64,000 bases of DNA from Oceanidesulfovibrio indonesiensis (lineage in GTDB: Bacteria > Desulfobacterota > Desulfovibrionia > Desulfovibrionales > Desulfovibrionaceae). The notes under the pieces are model-generated. The model made no database searches, was not told the origin of the DNA, and was given only the letters and a program-made list of their open reading frames with translations. Each line of letters opens with the position of its first letter. Positions within the stretch are counted from its first letter, which is position 1. The translations under genes and the position numbers were made by a program. This document shows, piece by piece, positions 1-8,771 of the stretch. Location: assembly GCF_007625075.1 (NCBI RefSeq), contig NZ_QMIE01000014.1, forward strand, positions 57,715 to 121,714, written 5' to 3'.

Positions 1-1526
1 AGGGTGTTATCGACGTACTGACCATGGAGCGGCTGGAGTTCGATACCGAGTCCATGGGCGAGCAGATGGCGCGGCACCCGCTGACCGAAGATGAGCGCGC
101 ACTTGCCGAGCCATGGCGGGAACGGTTTTTCGAAACCCTGGCGGACGTTGACGAGTCCGTCATGGAGGCGTACCTCTCCGGCGCCCCCATTTCTCTGGAT
201 GTGCTCAAGCACACCATCCGGCGGGCCACGCTTTCCTTGCAACTGGTTCCGATCTATTGCGGGTCGGCGCTCAAGAACATCGGCGTGCAGTCCGTGTTCG
301 ACGGCGTCTGCGATTTTCTCCCCAGCCCGCTTGAAGCGGCGCCCCCCTTAGGCCACGATCCAAAATCCGGCAAGACAGTAACGGTCCCCCCCAATTTTGA
401 TGATCCTCTGGCTGCGCTCGTGTTCAAAGTCTCCATGGTGGGCGGCAGGCGGCAGACGTTTTTGCGCATTTACGCCGGCACGCTCGCAGTGGGCGATACG
501 GTGCGCAACGTGACCCAAGATCAGGACGAGCGCGCGGCGCGGCTTTTTCGAGTGCACGCCGACCACCGCGAGAAAATCGAGACCGCCGCGGCCGGCGATA
601 TCGTGGTTGTCGCCGGCATGAAGCTGGCCCGCACGGGCGACACCCTCACCGCCCCCGGCCGTCAGGTCGTGCTCGAGTCCATAGAGTCTTATCAGCCCGT
701 TATCTCCGTGGCCATCGAGCCGCGCAACTCCTCGGAGGCGGACAAGCTCGACGAGGTGCTGCAGAAATCTCTGGCCGAGGACCCGACCCTCTCTCTGGTG
801 CATGAGGAAGACACGGGGCAGCGCATTCTTTCTGGTATGGGCGAGCTTCATCTCGAGGTCGTGCTGGACCGGCTGCGCCGCGAATACGGCGTGGAGCCCC
901 GCGTGGGCAAGCCGCAGGTGGTTTACCAGGAGACCGTGACCAAAACGGCGGAAACCTGGGGCGAGTTCCACCGCGAGTTGGGGGAGGTCATGCATTTCGG
1001 ACGGGTGCAGGTACGCATCGAACCTTTGGAGCGCGGCGCCGATAGCGAGACACGCACGGCCGTGGACCTCGAAGGCTGGCCGGAACAATGGATCGCAGCG
1101 GCTGAAGAGGGCGTTTCCGATGCGCTGCAGAGCGGGGTGCTCAAGGGCTATGCCGTGCACGACGTGCGCGTGACCATAATCGGGCTGGAACGCAAGGAAG
1201 GCGAGTCCACTCCGGCGGGGTATCACATGGCTGCGGCCCAGGCCGTACGGGAAGGATTGGCCAAAGCCGGCCCAAGATTGCTGGAACCGCTCATGCGTGT
1301 GGAGATAACCGTGCCTGAGGAATACGTGGGCGAGGCCGTAGGGCTGCTCGGCAGCCTGAACGCGCGCGTGGAGGATATCGACGAAGTGGGCAAAGGAGTC
1401 AAGCTCGTCCGGGGCCTGGCCGCCATGCGCTCGTTGTTCGGGTTCTCAACCACCCTTCGATCGGCCACTCAGGGACGCGCCGGACTATCCATCTCATTTG
1501 CTCGGTTTGATGCGCTCGATGCCTAG
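1..1526 (+). CDS. Elongation factor G paralogue (5' end outside window)
   Basis: Translational GTPase of the EF-G family. The reading frame is already open at base 3 (GVIDVLTMERLEF), so the G domain lies upstream and only its end, domain II (about residues 120-220 of the visible part), III, IV and V are present. Domain III is recognisable by LSGMGELHLEVVLDRL and domain V by VEDIDEVGKGVKLVRG. Domain IV is divergent: the usual GGRGQF loop is replaced by FHRELGEVMHFG. That suggests a second, specialised EF-G (fusA2-like) rather than the housekeeping translocase. ATG 24 is internal, not the start. It ends just before the DUF2062 gene. Confidence 0.88.
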   Translation, partial: GVIDVLTMERLEFDTESMGEQMARHPLTEDERALAEPWRERFFETLADVDESVMEAYLSGAPISLDVLKHTIRRATLSLQLVPIYCGSALKNIGVQSVFDGVCDFLPSPLEAAPPLGHDPKSGKTVTVPPNFDDPLAALVFKVSMVGGRRQTFLRIYAGTLAVGDTVRNVTQDQDERAARLFRVHADHREKIETAAAGDIVVVAGMKLARTGDTLTAPGRQVVLESIESYQPVISVAIEPRNSSEADKLDEVLQKSLAEDPTLSLVHEEDTGQRILSGMGELHLEVVLDRLRREYGVEPRVGKPQVVYQETVTKTAETWGEFHRELGEVMHFGRVQVRIEPLERGADSETRTAVDLEGWPEQWIAAAEEGVSDALQSGVLKGYAVHDVRVTIIGLERKEGESTPAGYHMAAAQAVREGLAKAGPRLLEPLMRVEITVPEEYVGEAVGLLGSLNARVEDIDEVGKGVKLVRGLAAMRSLFGFSTTLRSATQGRAGLSISFARFDALDA

Positions 1527-1540
1527 ATATTTCCGATTGG

Positions 1541-1714
1541 ATGCCATGGCGTTGTCCAATCTTGTGGACTCCTGGAAGGGCGGGAGGTGGTTTCTCCTCC
1601 ACGGAGCTGGTGCTGGCTCAGGATTCGATACCGGTGGGTGCTGCTGAGCGCGCCTTTGCCAATCAGGCCCTCAACGATTTTATGTCCACAAACTTAGACG
1701 TGTCCGCGCCATGA
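1541..1714 (+). other. Possible 57-codon ORF or decayed gene between EF-G and DUF2062 gene
   Basis: An ATG-started frame of 57 codons ends in TGA that overlaps the ATG of the next gene (ATGA at 1711-1714). A second frame, starting inside the EF-G end (1510-1647, 45 codons, containing WFLLHGAGAGSG), also runs through here. Neither product is recognised. The translational overlap is suggestive, but the region could equally be a frameshifted relic or plain spacer. Confidence 0.2.
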
Positions 1715-2262
1715 ATCCCATCAAGAAGCCTTCGTTTCTGAAAGCTCTCGCCCAGCAGGACTGGACCCCGAGGGGCTTGTGGATCAGCTTTTCCAGGTTG
1801 TTGCGGCTGAACTACCTGCGCATATTGCGGCTCAAGGCATCGGCACATTCCATCGCCTTGGGGGCGGCACTCGGGATATTTGTGGGTTGCCTCCCCATCA
1901 TTCCCTTCCAGACCGTTCTGGTCATCACGCTGGCATTCATTTTTCGCGCGAACAAGATAGCGGCTTTCAGCTGCACGTGGATCACCAATGCGTTCAACGT
2001 GATACCTTTCTACTACATGCTCTACAAAGTGGGCAGCCACATCTTGCCCTTCGCTGTAGAGTTCAATCCGCACCTTCTTTCATTGCAGGAACTCTTCGAC
2101 CAGGGGTGGCGACTCACCGTGCTCATGACAGCTGGCGGCTTCGTGGTCGGCATTCCCAGCTCCATCGCCATGTATTTCCTGTCGTTGCGGGCAGTGCTGA
2201 CATACCGACGCAGACGGGCAATGCGGCTGCTCAAAAAGCGCCAGCATCATCACCACCGGTAG
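1711..2262 (+). CDS. DUF2062 domain membrane protein
   Basis: A 183-residue protein of the DUF2062 family. The signature is the Gly-rich hydrophobic stretch from about residue 50 (GAALGIFVGCLPIIPFQT) followed by FIFRANKIAAFSCTWITNAFNVIPFYY. Two to three membrane segments are visible (about 50-75, 85-105, 140-165), and the C-terminus is basic and His-rich. The domain is found as a stand-alone inner-membrane protein and fused to glycosyltransferases; no reaction is assigned to it. The start at 1711 lies directly after, and overlaps, a short upstream frame. Confidence 0.8.
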   Translation: MNPIKKPSFLKALAQQDWTPRGLWISFSRLLRLNYLRILRLKASAHSIALGAALGIFVGCLPIIPFQTVLVITLAFIFRANKIAAFSCTWITNAFNVIPFYYMLYKVGSHILPFAVEFNPHLLSLQELFDQGWRLTVLMTAGGFVVGIPSSIAMYFLSLRAVLTYRRRRAMRLLKKRQHHHHR

Positions 2263-2426
2263 CAACTCCCGGTGTTTGCCTGAACGAAATGGCCGCAGCC
2301 TCTCGGTCTGCGCCGTACCGGAATAGCTTTTCAGGAAACGTCGCCATCCGAAATGGGCGCTTTTTCTCCTGGGACTCTTTTGCCAATGCTGCTTCGATCA
2401 TGTAATCTTTAAAAGATGCTCAATGT

Positions 2427-2452
2427 ACCGACTGTCGGTCAGAACGACCGAC
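2427..2452. promoter_or_regulatory. Overlapping inverted repeats, candidate operator upstream of the GT20 gene
   Basis: Two overlapping palindromes lie 40-65 bp before the GT20 start: ACCGA-CTG-TCGGT (2427-2439) and GTCGGTC-AGAAC-GACCGAC (2434-2452). The ACCGAC/GTCGGT half-sites resemble operators of TetR-type repressors. No regulator gene is adjacent. The role is inferred. Confidence 0.4.
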
Positions 2453-2492
2453 GGAGCTCGAAAGTCAACATTCATGGAGGAAAGGAGTTCCC

Positions 2493-4004
2493 ATGGACTC
2501 AACCCGTCTTGTCGTGGTTTCCAACCGGTTGCCGGCTGCGCTCAGGAAAAATGAGAACGGCGACTGGAAGGTCGTTCCCGGCGCTGGCGGCCTCGTCACC
2601 GCCATGGCGCCGGTTCTGCGAGACCGCGGCGGCACATGGATAGGCTGGTCCGGGACGGCCGGCGGCGCCGAGGTGATGGACCTTCTGGCCTCGTTTTCCA
2701 AGGAAGCGGGCTACGAGCTGAAGCCCGTTGGCCTGACTGCCGAAGAGGTCAACGACTTCTACTTCGGATTTGCCAACGAGGTGGTCTGGCCGCTGTTCCA
2801 CGATTTTCAGTCCCGATGCAATTTTAATCCCCGATATTACCACAGGTATATGGACGTGAACCGGAAGTTCGCAGAAACCGTGGGCCAGTGGAGTGCGGAA
2901 GGGGATTTCGTCTGGGTTCACGACTATCACCTCATGCACGTGGGCTGGTGGCTCAAGGAGCTGGGGATAAACCGCCGCACGGGGTTTTATCTGCATATTC
3001 CTTTCCCACCCGTCGATATCTTCCTCAAGATGCCCTGGCGCACCAAGGTGCTCAAGGCGCTCATGGAGTACGACCTCGTGGGTTTCCAGACCTATCGGGA
3101 CCGGCGCAACTTCATCCAGTGCCTCAAGCTCTTCTACTCGGACGTGAAGGCCAAGGGACGCGGCCCCGTTGTGCGCATCAGCAACGACGAGAGAACGTTC
3201 AATGCCGGGTACTTCTCCATCGGGATCGACTACAGGCAGTTCAATGAAACCGCCAGGCGTCCGTCCGTGAAAAAGCGCGCCCAGGCGATCAAGGAAGCGG
3301 ACGAGAACCGAACGATCATTCTGGGCGTGGACCGGCTGGACTACACCAAAGGCGTGCCCCAGCGGCTGGAAGCCATGCGCACGTTGTTCGAGAACTATCC
3401 CGAACTGCACGGGAAGATCACCTTCACCCAGGTGCTCGTGCCCAGCCGTGAGCAGGTGCCGGAGTATATGGCGCTCAAGGAGGAGATCGAGCGTCTCGTG
3501 GGTGAGATCAACGGCCAGTTTTCCCAGCCCGGCTACACGCCCGTCCAGTATATGTATCGCAGCCTGCCGCGCGAAGAACTGGTCGCCTACTATCGCGCTG
3601 CGGACATGGCGCTCGTCACGCCACTGCGAGACGGCATGAATCTCGTGGCCAAGGAATACTGCGCCTGCAATGTCAGCAAAAAGGGCGTGCTTTTCCTCTC
3701 GGAATTCGCCGGCGCCGCGACTCAGCTGCAGAACGGTGCGCTGCTCGTCAATCCTTACGATGTGGAAGGCGTGGCCAAGGCCATACACCAAGCGTACCAT
3801 ATGGACGACAAGGAAAAACGCCAGCGCATGCGCAAAATGCAGGAGATCATCCGCAAATATGATATCTTCTGGTGGGTGGATTCGTTCCTCCAGGCCGGTG
3901 TTTCGCGCGGACTGGGCGACTTCCCACCGCAGGAAAGCGTGGACTATGCGTTTTTCGAGATGGGCGAGGACTACATTGATGATAGCCTTTCGTCCGGGAC
4001 GTAG
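2493..4004 (+). CDS. otsA: GT20 family alpha,alpha-trehalose-phosphate synthase-like protein
   Basis: A 503-residue family-20 glycosyltransferase, full length for OtsA. These enzymes transfer glucose from a nucleotide sugar to glucose-6-phosphate (trehalose-6-P) or, in a related branch, to glycerol-3-phosphate (glucosylglycerol-P). Seen: VVSNRLP near residue 10, the acceptor-side [18 protein letters not shown] about residue 135, [14 protein letters not shown] about residue 275, and the donor-site [12 protein letters not shown] about residue 375. RBS GGAGGAAAGGAG lies just upstream. No phosphatase (otsB) is adjacent, so the exact acceptor, and hence which osmolyte is made, cannot be decided. 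It ends 3 bp before rsmA. Confidence 0.88.
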   Translation: MDSTRLVVVSNRLPAALRKNENGDWKVVPGAGGLVTAMAPVLRDRGGTWIGWSGTAGGAEVMDLLASFSKEAGYELKPVGLTAEEVNDFYFGFANEVVWPLFHDFQSRCNFNPRYYHRYMDVNRKFAETVGQWSAEGDFVWVHDYHLMHVGWWLKELGINRRTGFYLHIPFPPVDIFLKMPWRTKVLKALMEYDLVGFQTYRDRRNFIQCLKLFYSDVKAKGRGPVVRISNDERTFNAGYFSIGIDYRQFNETARRPSVKKRAQAIKEADENRTIILGVDRLDYTKGVPQRLEAMRTLFENYPELHGKITFTQVLVPSREQVPEYMALKEEIERLVGEINGQFSQPGYTPVQYMYRSLPREELVAYYRAADMALVTPLRDGMNLVAKEYCACNVSKKGVLFLSEFAGAATQLQNGALLVNPYDVEGVAKAIHQAYHMDDKEKRQRMRKMQEIIRKYDIFWWVDSFLQAGVSRGLGDFPPQESVDYAFFEMGEDYIDDSLSSGT

Positions 4005-4007
4005 CGG

Positions 4008-4814
4008 ATGGTCGCTGTGAAGGAGGCGAGAGGGCAGGGCTACGCCAAACGCAGCCTCGGCCAGAATTTTCTCGTGGACCCGAACACCTCGCGCCGCATA
4101 GTGCAGGCGCTGGATATCGAGCCGCACGACCACGTGCTGGAAATCGGTCCGGGGCGCGGAGCGCTCACCGACATCCTTGCCGCATCGGAAGCACATGCCG
4201 TTTATGCCGTGGAGAAGGACCGGGAGCTTGCCCCCCGGCTGAAGGCCAGGCATCCCCGGCTGCGCATCGCCTTGATCGACGCGCTGGACGTGGCCTGGGA
4301 GCGTCTTTCGCCGGAGCACCCCTGGAAGATCATCGGAAATCTGCCCTACAACGTGGCCTCGCCGATCATCTGGGAAATCGCGCATCGAGCCATGCCGGCC
4401 TCCCGTTGCGTCTTCATGGTGCAAAAGGAGGTCGCGCAGCGTCTGGCCGCTCCGCCCGGTTCGAAGACCTATGGCGCGCTCAGTGTGTTCGTGCAGTCTT
4501 ATATGCGGGTGAAGCTCGCATTCACGGTGGGACCGCAAGTTTTTCGTCCGCGACCAAAAATTGATTCCGCAGTGGTCGTGTTTACCCGCATGGAGTCTCG
4601 GTCCGTAGACGCGGAGGCACTTGGCGCAGTCCTCGCAGTATGTTTTCAGAAGCGACGTAAACAGTTGGGATCAATATTGAAACAGTTTTGGTCGCAAGAG
4701 CTGGAAATGCTTTTCGAAAAGCGTGGCCTGAGCACCACGATGCGGCCGGAAAATTTGGCTGTGGAGGACTTCCAAGCCCTTGCAGCTGTAATGAATTTGC
4801 GTTTTCGGCCTTGA
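4008..4814 (+). CDS. rsmA: 16S rRNA adenine-1518/1519 N6-dimethyltransferase RsmA (KsgA)
   Basis: A 268-residue SAM-dependent methyltransferase that dimethylates two adjacent adenines in helix 45 of 16S rRNA during small-subunit maturation. Seen: the N-terminal QNFLVDPN, motif I EIGPGRGALTDIL (about residues 45-57), motif IV IGNLPYNVASPI (about residues 107-118), and the C-terminal FRPRPKIDSAVV. Length is normal. It starts 3 bp after the GT20 stop, so the two are probably co-transcribed. Confidence 0.95.
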   Translation: MVAVKEARGQGYAKRSLGQNFLVDPNTSRRIVQALDIEPHDHVLEIGPGRGALTDILAASEAHAVYAVEKDRELAPRLKARHPRLRIALIDALDVAWERLSPEHPWKIIGNLPYNVASPIIWEIAHRAMPASRCVFMVQKEVAQRLAAPPGSKTYGALSVFVQSYMRVKLAFTVGPQVFRPRPKIDSAVVVFTRMESRSVDAEALGAVLAVCFQKRRKQLGSILKQFWSQELEMLFEKRGLSTTMRPENLAVEDFQALAAVMNLRFRP

Positions 4815-4856
4815 CTTCATGGCAAAAATTCTGTTGATGGAGACATTGCTTTCGGG

Positions 4857-4886
4857 TTGAGAGCGTGCGCTTTCCCCGGATATAGA
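4857..4886 (+). promoter_or_regulatory. Candidate sigma-70 promoter for HU gene
   Basis: TTGAGA (4857-4862), 18-bp spacer, TATAGA (4881-4886), about 80 bp before the HU start. Confidence 0.5.
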
Positions 4887-4967
4887 GGAAATAGGACCTT
4901 TCGGACGGCAGTGAGCCGAACCGGAAGACAATTCGACGTATGAAGAACGAAGAGGAGGAGACGGCGG

Positions 4968-5240
4968 ATGACCAAGGCTGACCTCGTAGTAAAGGTGGCA
5001 GAGAAAGCGAACTTGACCAAGGCCGACGCAGAGCGCGCCCTGAACGCTTTTCTTGAGGCTGTGGAGTCCACCCTGGTGAAGGAAGGCAAACTGACCCTGA
5101 CCGGGTTCGGTACTTTCGTTGTCGAAACCCGGCAGGAGCGCAAAGGCCGCAACCCGCGCACTGGTCAGGAAATCACGATCCCCGCATCCAAGGTCGTCAA
5201 GTTCCGGCCCGGAAAGCTCCTCAAGGATGCCGTCAAGTAA
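4968..5240 (+). CDS. hup: HU family DNA-binding protein
   Basis: A 90-residue nucleoid protein of the HU/IHF fold that bends and compacts DNA non-specifically. Seen: the N-terminal [14 protein letters not shown], the core [22 protein letters not shown] (the beta-arm with the RNPRTG signature at about residues 61-66), and the C-terminal [14 protein letters not shown]. It has its own promoter-like sequence and the RBS GAGGAG. Subtype (HU-alpha, HU-beta or IHF) is not assigned from sequence alone. Confidence 0.95.
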   Translation: MTKADLVVKVAEKANLTKADAERALNAFLEAVESTLVKEGKLTLTGFGTFVVETRQERKGRNPRTGQEITIPASKVVKFRPGKLLKDAVK

Positions 5241-5254
5241 AAAGGATTTGATCC

Positions 5255-5440
5255 ATGGTTCAACACGGTGAATCTATCCACAGCGCACTTCCCTGGGACA
5301 TTCCGTGGTGGATGCCCGATCATTTTGTGTTCTTCGGCGTGCTCTACCTCGCCTTGTTCTTCATCGGGACCGGCGTGGGCATAGTGGTGCTGAAGTCCAT
5401 TTGGGAAACCTATTGCAAAAAGGGCGACGCGCACCATTAG
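5255..5440 (+). CDS. Small single-pass membrane protein, unknown function
   Basis: A 61-residue protein with a short polar N-terminus, a tryptophan-rich LPWDIPWWMPD stretch, one membrane segment (about residues 26-48) and a short basic tail ending KKGDAHH. It starts 14 bp after the HU stop with a weak AAAGGA RBS, so it is probably in the HU transcript. I do not recognise a family. Its composition and position look like a real gene rather than chance. Confidence 0.65.
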   Translation: MVQHGESIHSALPWDIPWWMPDHFVFFGVLYLALFFIGTGVGIVVLKSIWETYCKKGDAHH

Positions 5441-5480
5441 CGCGTGCTCGAACCCGGCACCCCCGGGAAAGAATTTAGTT

Positions 5481-5515
5481 GTCCGCGCCGGTCTTTGCCA
5501 AAGGCAGGCGCGGAC
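5481..5515. other. Strong hairpin between HU operon and rpsU
   Basis: GTCCGCGCC (5481-5489) pairs perfectly with GGCGCGGAC (5507-5515). An inner CTTTG-C-CAAAG forms a second helix. No T-tract follows on either strand, so it is not a standard terminator. It could be a structured leader or processing site for the rpsU transcript. Confidence 0.4.
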
Positions 5516-5618
5516 GCACTGCAGGGCGGCAAAAAAACCACTTGCCAGCGATGGTGAGGATAGGTATTTTTGTCGCTTTCTGTAGTTGCGATATTTCGCG
5601 ATTGAGGAGGTGATTTCC

Positions 5619-5819
5619 TTGCCCGGAGTCTTTTTAGACGATTCCGACCACTTCGATGTGGCTCTGCGTCGCTTCAAAAAGCAGGTCGAGAAAGCCGGTG
5701 TGCTTTCCGAGCTCAAGAAGCGTCAGCATTATGAAAAGCCCAGCGTAATGCGCAAAAAGAAGAAAGCGGCAGCGCGCAAGCGGCTTCTCAAGAAGATGCG
5801 GAAGATGAACCTCCTCTAG
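5619..5819 (+). CDS. rpsU: 30S ribosomal protein S21
   Basis: A 66-residue basic ribosomal protein, first gene of the macromolecular-synthesis operon (rpsU-yqeY-mutS2-dnaG-rpoD). The TTG at 5619 is chosen as start because GAGGAGGTG lies 7 bp before it and the product then begins [22 protein letters not shown] as in S21 homologues; earlier in-frame starts would put the RBS inside the gene. The Lys/Arg-rich C-terminus (about residues 40-66) is typical. Confidence 0.9.
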   Translation: MPGVFLDDSDHFDVALRRFKKQVEKAGVLSELKKRQHYEKPSVMRKKKKAAARKRLLKKMRKMNLL

Positions 5820-5917
5820 CATCTGCTGATTCGACCAATGGGCGCTCCGTCGGACCGTTCCCGCGGAGCGCATTCACTGCCTCGCGCACCCTTCCACTGT
5901 CCACAGCGGGGTGGATC

Positions 5918-6364
5918 ATGAGTCTTCTTTCACGCATTGAACAGGACTTCCTGACGGCCTACAAGGCCAAGGATGAAGTCCGCGTTCGCGTATTGCGCGC
6001 CCTCAAAACGGCCGCCAAGAACAAACACATCGAACTCGGCCGCGAGCCCGGCGACGATGAAGTTCTCGACCTCCTCGGCAAGGAGGCAAAACAGCGCCAC
6101 GAATCGGTGGAACAGTTCACCAAAGGCGGGCGTGAAGACCTTGCCGCGAAAGAGCGCGAGGAACTCGACATCCTGCAGGATTATCTGCCGCAGCAGCTTA
6201 CGCCCGAAGAAACTGAAGCTGCTGTGGACGACGCCATTCAAAAAACGGGCGCCTCGTCCATGCAGGATATGGGCATGGTCATGCAGGAACTCATGGCTTC
6301 TTACAAGGGCCGTATCGACGGCAAGGCCGTCAGTGGAATTGTCCGCAGCCGCCTGGCCGGCTGA
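5918..6364 (+). CDS. yqeY: GatB/YqeY domain protein
   Basis: A 148-residue protein of the YqeY family, which resembles the tRNA-binding tail domain of GatB in the glutamyl/aspartyl-tRNA amidotransferase. Seen: the N-terminal helix LLSRIEQDFLTAYKAKDEVRVRVLRALK and the C-terminal DMGMVMQELMASYKGRIDGKAVSGIVRSRL, which is the GatB-like tail. Its common position between rpsU and dnaG in many bacteria is matched here. The molecular role of stand-alone YqeY is not firmly known. Confidence 0.9.
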   Translation: MSLLSRIEQDFLTAYKAKDEVRVRVLRALKTAAKNKHIELGREPGDDEVLDLLGKEAKQRHESVEQFTKGGREDLAAKEREELDILQDYLPQQLTPEETEAAVDDAIQKTGASSMQDMGMVMQELMASYKGRIDGKAVSGIVRSRLAG

Positions 6365-6415
6365 GTCAAATGATGCGCATGTTGTTCCGGGAGTTGCGCC
6401 CTGGCTGATCCGTTC

Positions 6416-8770
6416 ATGAACGAACGCACCCTGAATCTGCTCGAGTTCCCCAAGGTCCTGGACCTGCTTGCGAAGCACGCGTTTTCAGAGCCTGGTCGCG
6501 AGGCGTGTCTCGCATTGCGTCCGCATCCGGATGCGTACACCGTCGCGCGCGAGAACCGCGTGCTTGGCGAAGCCTTTGCCTGGTTCGGTGATACTGGCCA
6601 CAAGCCTGCCGACTTTCCGCCGCTGGACGGCCTGTTCAGCGTCATCGAGGAAAGCCGAACCCATCTGGACCTCGACGACCTTGCCGGGCTCAAAGCCGTA
6701 CTTGCCGAAGCGCGACGTGCGCTGGACGAGTTCGGCACGCCGGAAAACGCGGCCCAGTCGGGCCGTGATCTGCGCTGGCCCCTGCTGGCCGGCGAGGCCT
6801 GGGCCGTGAAGTTCCCGGAGAAGAGCTGGTCCGGACTCAGGCGCTGCCTCAGCGAGCAAGGCCATCTCAAGGACGAAAGCTCGCCGGAGCTCATGGCAGC
6901 CCGCGCCGGCATCCGCGAGGTGCACAAGCAGTGCATCAAGAAGGTCAAGGCCTACGTGCTGGAGAACAACCTGACGAACTATCTCCAGGACGATTACGTG
7001 ACCATCTCGTCGGATCGCTACGTGCTGCCGCTTAAATCGAGTTACAAGACCAAGCTGCCCGGCATCATTCACGATTATTCCCAGACCGGCGAGACCTGCT
7101 ATTTCGAGCCGATCTTCCTTGTGGACATCAATAACCAAGCTCAGGAGATCCGCCAGGAAGAGCGCGCTGCCGAGCGCGAGGTGCTGCGTCTGCTCACCTC
7201 CTTCGCCCGCGATGAGTTCGATCAGCTCACGGCATGCTACGATCTGCTCACCCGGCTGGACGTGCTCCACGCCAAAGCGGGCCTGGCCGAACAGTTGGAC
7301 GCGTCGCCCCTGGAGGTTGCGCCCGGAGCCCCTATCGTACTGCGCGAAGTGCGCCACCCGCTGCTCGCCGCCGATCCCAAAGCCAAAGCCACATCGCTGG
7401 ACATCGTGCTGGAGGAACACCATCGCGGCCTCGTCGTCTCAGGCGGCAACGCCGGCGGCAAGACCGTGTGCCTCAAGACGCTGGGGCTCTCGGCTCTCAT
7501 GGCAATGAGCGGTCTGCCCGTGCCGGCGGAGGAGGGCTCCACGCTGCCCTTGTGGGATCGGCTTTTCGTCTTCATGGGCGACGAGCAGAGCCTGGCCGAT
7601 CACGTGTCCACCTTCACCGCGCAAATAGAGCGTCTTTCCGGACTCCTGCCGTCCGTGGGCGAAACGACCCTCGTGCTGCTGGATGAGTTCGGCGCCGGCA
7701 CCGATCCGGCCCAGGGCGCGGCTTTGGCCCAGGCGGTCATCGAGGATCTACTGGAACGCGGCGCAACCGTGGCCGCAGCCACCCACTTCCCCGCGCTCAA
7801 GGTTTTTGCCCTCACGGACGAGCGTGTCCGCGCCGCCTCCGTTCTGTTCGATCCGGCGACCAAGAAGCCGCTGTACAAGCTCGCATTCGATCAGGTGGGC
7901 CAGTCCCAGGCGCTGGACGCCGCGCGCGAGCACGGCCTGCCGGATTCCGTGCTGGCCCGGGCCGAGTCCATTCTGAATCCGAATCTGCCTGAAGGTGTGG
8001 ATCCTTCACGTATCATGGAGCGGCTCAACGAACTCGCCGTGGACCGCGAAGCCGAGGTTGCGAACCTCCGCAAGGAGCGCAAAAAGCTCAAGGAGCGCGA
8101 GACGAAGCTCAAGGAGCGGTTCGAGAAGGAGAAGGACAAGCTTTTCGAAGAGGTCCGCGCGGCCTCGCGTCGCATCCTGCGGGAATGGCAGGATCGCAAG
8201 ATCAGCCACAAGCAGGCCATGCGCGAGCTTTCCGAGGCCCGGGACAAGGTTCGCGATACGAGCAAGGATGCCGCGCAGGACGAAACCCGGCCTGGCAGGG
8301 AGGTTTCGTTCGAGGATTTCGAAAAGGGTCAGGCGGTCCGCTATCTGCCCTGGGGCAAGAAGGCCGTGGTGGAAGAGCTGGACCCCAAGAAGAAGCTGCT
8401 CAAGGTGGATATTTCCGGGGTTTCCTTATGGGCCAGGCCGGAGGATGCGACGCCCATGGAGCAGGGCGGGGCGCAGCCCGCAGCCAGGATCGCGAAACAG
8501 CAGGACGCCGCAGCCGTTGCCGGAGCTGGCGCCATGCGTGTGGACCTGCGGGGCAGACGGGGCGATGAAGCCGTGGCCGAACTGTCCAAAATCGTGGACA
8601 ACGCCCTGATGCGCAACGTGGCGCATATAGAGGTGGTGCACGGCAAAGGCACCGGCGCGCTCCGGCGCGAGGTTCACTCCTTTCTGGGACACTCGCCGGC
8701 CGTGGCCGGATACGAACTGGCCGACGAAGAACACGGCGGCGACGGCGTGACTCTCGTGGAGCTCAGGTAA
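6416..8770 (+). CDS. mutS2: Endonuclease MutS2
   Basis: A 784-residue MutS homologue lacking the mismatch-recognition N-domain. It acts as an ATPase on branched DNA or collided ribosomes, depending on species. Seen: a MutS core and clamp (residues 1-320), Walker A SGGNAGGKT about residues 342-350, Walker B VLLDEFGAG about residue 420, a charged coiled coil (about residues 535-625), and a C-terminal Smr nuclease domain with DLRGRRGDEA and EVVHGKGTGALR (about residues 705-784). Length is normal. dnaG begins 1 bp after its stop. Its insertion into the rpsU-dnaG-rpoD operon links it to replication and translation genes. Confidence 0.95.
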   Translation: MNERTLNLLEFPKVLDLLAKHAFSEPGREACLALRPHPDAYTVARENRVLGEAFAWFGDTGHKPADFPPLDGLFSVIEESRTHLDLDDLAGLKAVLAEARRALDEFGTPENAAQSGRDLRWPLLAGEAWAVKFPEKSWSGLRRCLSEQGHLKDESSPELMAARAGIREVHKQCIKKVKAYVLENNLTNYLQDDYVTISSDRYVLPLKSSYKTKLPGIIHDYSQTGETCYFEPIFLVDINNQAQEIRQEERAAEREVLRLLTSFARDEFDQLTACYDLLTRLDVLHAKAGLAEQLDASPLEVAPGAPIVLREVRHPLLAADPKAKATSLDIVLEEHHRGLVVSGGNAGGKTVCLKTLGLSALMAMSGLPVPAEEGSTLPLWDRLFVFMGDEQSLADHVSTFTAQIERLSGLLPSVGETTLVLLDEFGAGTDPAQGAALAQAVIEDLLERGATVAAATHFPALKVFALTDERVRAASVLFDPATKKPLYKLAFDQVGQSQALDAAREHGLPDSVLARAESILNPNLPEGVDPSRIMERLNELAVDREAEVANLRKERKKLKERETKLKERFEKEKDKLFEEVRAASRRILREWQDRKISHKQAMRELSEARDKVRDTSKDAAQDETRPGREVSFEDFEKGQAVRYLPWGKKAVVEELDPKKKLLKVDISGVSLWARPEDATPMEQGGAQPAARIAKQQDAAAVAGAGAMRVDLRGRRGDEAVAELSKIVDNALMRNVAHIEVVHGKGTGALRREVHSFLGHSPAVAGYELADEEHGGDGVTLVELR

Positions 8771-8771
8771 C

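Noticed and set aside
2499..4538. 679-codon antisense frame over the GT20 and rsmA genes
   Set aside because: Shadow of G+C-rich coding DNA; no motifs, and both plus-strand genes are certain.
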